Of a stretch of 64,000 nt of DNA, positions 61,822-64,000 are shown one piece after another (position 1 is the first letter of the stretch; every line of letters starts with the position of its first letter). The notes beneath the pieces were generated by a model. That model saw nothing but the letters and a program-made list of their open reading frames with translations. It made no database searches and had not been told where the DNA came from. Source of the stretch: Pectinatus haikarae (lineage in GTDB: Bacteria; Bacillota; Negativicutes; Selenomonadales; Selenomonadaceae); assembly GCF_030813505.1 (NCBI RefSeq), contig NZ_JAUSUE010000006.1; one strand, 5' to 3'. Both the position numbers and the translations under genes were made by a program.

Positions 61822-62862
61822 TTGTTAAAAAGGACAGCTTTATTTTTTATTTTTCTAATGCTTCTCATTCAGACAGTTTGCTCGGCGGCTTCTTTTTCAA
61901 CAGATGATTTTCGATATAGTGTTTTGAAGTCATCTGGAGCGGAGAATTATTTACATATGGAATTTAAACTGGGCAGTAAAGATTCTCAGTATATTTTACA
62001 GGTCAATCCTCAAAATAAGAAAGAATTATTGCTGACCTTTCCGGGCACAAAAATTAAGAACACCAGCCAAAGGCCGATTACACTTGATGGTTCGCTTGCT
62101 AAAAGTGTGAAATTTACGAATGAAAATGGAAGCGGCAGGGCGGTCGTATCTCTGCCGTATGACGCGGATACAGTCAACTATAAGGCTTATATAATCAATA
62201 ATGCTGACTCGCGACGCAGAAACAGCTCAGTTTTGGCAGTGGATATCAGTAAAAAAGCAGCGGTACTGTCCCGGTCACTGCAGGCAGTGGCCGGACATGT
62301 GATAGTCATTGATCCTGGACATGGCGGCAGTGATTCCGGAGCTGTAGGACCAGATGGGATCATGGAAAAAAATGTGACACTGGCTGTGGCAAAGAAAGTA
62401 TATAACATTCTCGTCAATAACGGGGCGACGGTGATTATGACGCGTACTGTAGATAAGGATGTATATGCACCCAATGCAAGTGCGGTTCAGGAACTGCAGG
62501 CACGAGTCAATGTAGGAGAGTATACGAAAAACACAGATATTTTCCTGAGTGTGCATGCCAATTCTTTTACAAGTCCCTCTGCCAACGGTACAGAAACATA
62601 TTATTACCAAAGTTCATCACAGGGAGAAAAGTTAGCTTCGCTGATACAGGATGAAATGGTGAAAAGCAGCGGACTGAATGACAGAGGAATAGCAGCCGCA
62701 AATTTTTATGTTTTAAAACATACGTCGATGCCATCAGCATTAGTGGAACTTGCCTTTATATCTAACTACAGAGAAGAAGGACTGCTAAATGCCGATGATT
62801 TTCAGGAAATGATGGCAGAAGCTATCTGCAGAGCCATAAGCAGGTATTTCCAGGCCGATTAA
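61822..62862 (+). CDS. N-acetylmuramoyl-L-alanine amidase (Amidase_3) with AMIN-like domain
   Basis: A 346-residue exported cell-wall hydrolase. Signal peptide about 1-22, an AMIN-like beta domain near 25-145 that targets wall or envelope, then the Amidase_3 catalytic domain. Zinc ligands H167 (DPGHGGSDSG), E182 (MEKN) and H245 (SVHANS), with catalytic E309 (LVELAFISN). It cleaves the stem peptide from MurNAc, typically for daughter-cell separation. The start is TTG with a weak RBS. A GerMN lipoprotein gene follows 12 bases later, suggesting co-transcription. Confidence 0.93.
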   Translation: MLKRTALFFIFLMLLIQTVCSAASFSTDDFRYSVLKSSGAENYLHMEFKLGSKDSQYILQVNPQNKKELLLTFPGTKIKNTSQRPITLDGSLAKSVKFTNENGSGRAVVSLPYDADTVNYKAYIINNADSRRRNSSVLAVDISKKAAVLSRSLQAVAGHVIVIDPGHGGSDSGAVGPDGIMEKNVTLAVAKKVYNILVNNGATVIMTRTVDKDVYAPNASAVQELQARVNVGEYTKNTDIFLSVHANSFTSPSANGTETYYYQSSSQGEKLASLIQDEMVKSSGLNDRGIAAANFYVLKHTSMPSALVELAFISNYREEGLLNADDFQEMMAEAICRAISRYFQAD

Positions 62863-62874
62863 GGGGGAAATAAT

Positions 62875-63459
62875 TTGGAACGGATAAGGACAATATTAGC
62901 AGCATTTTTTATTATCTCTACGGTTTTTATAGCGGGGTGCAGTGATAATTCGGGAAATAAAGCTCAGTCGGAACAACAAAATGGACAGATAACAACAAAT
63001 GATCAGGCAAAAAATGAAAAGGAATCTTCTGATAAAAAAAATATTAAACAAGTCAAGGCTACAGTATATTTTCCGGATGAAAACGGACAAAAACTTATTG
63101 CCTCGGACAGGACTTTGAATACAGAAGTCGACGATAAATATCTTGCGGCGGTTAAAGTTTTACTGCAAGGACCTAAAAAAGGAGAAGGAATTGCTGTCAT
63201 TCCCAAGCAGGCAAAACTTCTGGCGGTCAGCGTTGATAAAAATGGAATCGCATCAGTCAATTTTGATAATGCGCTTGTTAAAAATTTTTCGGGCGGTTCT
63301 ACGGGCGAAATAATGCTTGTGGGATCTGTTACGGATACGCTTACTAATTTTCCTGAGGTAAAAGCTGTACGGTTTTTAGTTGACGGTAAACCGCTTGCAA
63401 CATTAAGCGGACATCTTGATCTTACAGAACCTGTTAAACGAATGAAAAACATATTATAG
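62875..63459 (+). CDS. GerMN-domain lipoprotein
   Basis: A 194-residue lipoprotein. The lipobox FIAGC puts the lipidated cysteine at residue 22, followed by a Gln/Asn/Lys-rich linker (about 25-60). The GerMN (sporulation/spore-germination-type) domain spans about 62-185 (VYFPDENGQKLIASDRTL, AVKVLLQGPKKGEG, VSVDKNGIASVNFDN). This domain occurs widely in non-sporulating diderms and is thought to act in the envelope; function unknown. TTG start with AGGGGG upstream. Co-directional with the amidase, so a shared cell-wall role is plausible. Confidence 0.9.
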   Translation: MERIRTILAAFFIISTVFIAGCSDNSGNKAQSEQQNGQITTNDQAKNEKESSDKKNIKQVKATVYFPDENGQKLIASDRTLNTEVDDKYLAAVKVLLQGPKKGEGIAVIPKQAKLLAVSVDKNGIASVNFDNALVKNFSGGSTGEIMLVGSVTDTLTNFPEVKAVRFLVDGKPLATLSGHLDLTEPVKRMKNIL

Positions 63460-63460
63460 A

Positions 63461-63501
63461 AAAACACACCGGAAGGATCATTTTTCCGGTGTGTTTTTTT
63501 T
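63461..63501. terminator. Bidirectional intrinsic terminator between the GerMN gene and the last minus-strand gene
   Basis: AAAACACACCGGAA pairs with TTCCGGTGTGTTTT (14 bp) and is flanked by A- and T-rich ends. The stop codon of the minus-strand gene (63478-63480) lies in the loop. Confidence 0.92.
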
Positions 63502-64000
63502 CCATATGCGATATAAGAGGGCATTGTTGTTTTTATAGATTTTTTCTAAATCTTCGGCAGAAAATTTATGACAATTTGGTTTGTTTTGTAAATCATGGAA
63601 AAAGCTATTGAATTTATCTATTAAAAAGGGGTGCCTCAGTAAATATATAGTTTTGCTGCAATTTCGCAAAAAAGATTTATTTTTCTTTAAATAGGCTGTT
63701 TTTGTATTGCTGTAATATGATAATTTGAAGGAATCGTCTTCGTTTTGCGGCTGCGATTCACTCAGCAAATGGATATTTATGGCAGGATTATTCCTCATGG
63801 ATTTTATTAATTGCTGAAGCTGTGCTTCTCTTTCCTGGGCAGAAGCAATATAGTCTATTTCGCCATAAGTAAGCTGTCCGTTTTCTATATAGCGTATTAT
63901 ATTGGCCTCGGGAAGGATAAAATCAATATGTGAACTGCCAAATTGTTCTTCCCAGGTTATCTGCATGTTTTGAATGGTTTGTTGCATATCAGAGGAATAT
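63478..64000 (-). CDS. Unknown protein, 5' end beyond the window
   Basis: A protein of at least 169 residues that I do not recognise. The first ATG (63987) has no ribosome-binding site, and the frame stays open to the window edge, so this is likely the C-terminal part of a longer gene. It contains IDFILPEANIIRYIENGQLTYGEIDY, then a helical basic region (KKNKSFLRNCSKTIYLLRHPF). No domain or membrane segment is evident. It ends inside the convergent terminator. Confidence 0.6.
   Translation of the reverse strand, partial: YSSDMQQTIQNMQITWEEQFGSSHIDFILPEANIIRYIENGQLTYGEIDYIASAQEREAQLQQLIKSMRNNPAINIHLLSESQPQNEDDSFKLSYYSNTKTAYLKKNKSFLRNCSKTIYLLRHPFLIDKFNSFFHDLQNKPNCHKFSAEDLEKIYKNNNALLYRIWKKNTPEK

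Overview
The window reads as a chromosomal segment of a diderm Firmicute (class Negativicutes, probably Selenomonadaceae-like; genus not resolvable by eye). The evidence is a mix of two gene sets. One is outer-membrane and LPS genes: an LptD-like assembly protein, a lipid A acyltransferase, the heptose pathway genes rfaE1 and rfaE2, and heptosyltransferase-type GT9 enzymes. The other is Firmicute-style core genes: a dcw cluster with Sbp and a DUF881 protein, cdaA-cdaR-glmM, FabK, and an EndoA/MazF toxin pair. Base composition is AT-rich throughout. I see no tRNA, rRNA, CRISPR array, insertion sequence or prophage. motA/motB point to a flagellated relative, and MurE carries the meso-DAP motif.

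Layout. (1) 1-1.8 kb, plus strand: the end of nrnA, then truB. (2) 1.8-13.2 kb, mostly minus strand: surface glycan and LPS genes. One unit (4802 to 1845) has two GT8 enzymes and a GT9 enzyme. A longer unit (13177 to 6045) runs lptD, rfaE1, rfaE2, GT9, lipid A acyltransferase, Stealth phosphotransferase, GT4. A plus-strand sialyl/polysialyltransferase-like gene sits between them. (3) 13.3-25.3 kb, minus strand: a complete glycogen operon, glgC-glgD-glgP-glgB-glgA, ending in a 1141-residue GH13 + GH77 (MalQ) fusion. (4) 25.5-29.5 kb, minus strand: an SbmA-like ABC transporter, a small membrane protein, a CYTH protein and an M48 protease. (5) 29.6-43.8 kb, plus strand: a two-TM protein of unknown function, then rsmH-ftsL // murE-murF-mraY-murD-murG-murC-ddl-ftsQ-DUF881-sbp-ftsZ. 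mraZ, ftsI/spoVD, ftsW, murB and ftsA are absent from the cluster. A terminator and a new promoter split it after ftsL. (6) 43.9-49.4 kb, plus strand: an orphan solute-binding protein, rimO, cinA and a DEAD-box helicase. (7) 49.5-54.3 kb, minus strand: cdaA-cdaR, an FAD dehydrogenase, glmM. (8) 54.7-63.5 kb, plus strand: an MBL hydrolase, cyclophilin, GIY-YIG protein, fabK, motAB, nnr, mazEF, a cell-wall amidase and a GerMN lipoprotein. A minus-strand gene of unknown function runs off the right end.

Functionally the window is dominated by envelope construction: precursor synthesis from GlmM through MurC-F, MraY, MurG and Ddl; division (FtsL, FtsQ, FtsZ); LPS core assembly and export; cell-wall hydrolysis; and c-di-AMP signalling, which is commonly linked to wall precursors. 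A carbon-storage operon sits in the middle. Most of this is ordinary housekeeping. The less explained parts are a structured leader-like element between rsmH and ftsL, the depleted and transcriptionally split dcw cluster, a 22-bp perfect AT-rich palindrome after motB, the short LptD, and the Stealth / GT52-like surface glycan genes. I found no clearly novel multi-gene defence or mobile system.
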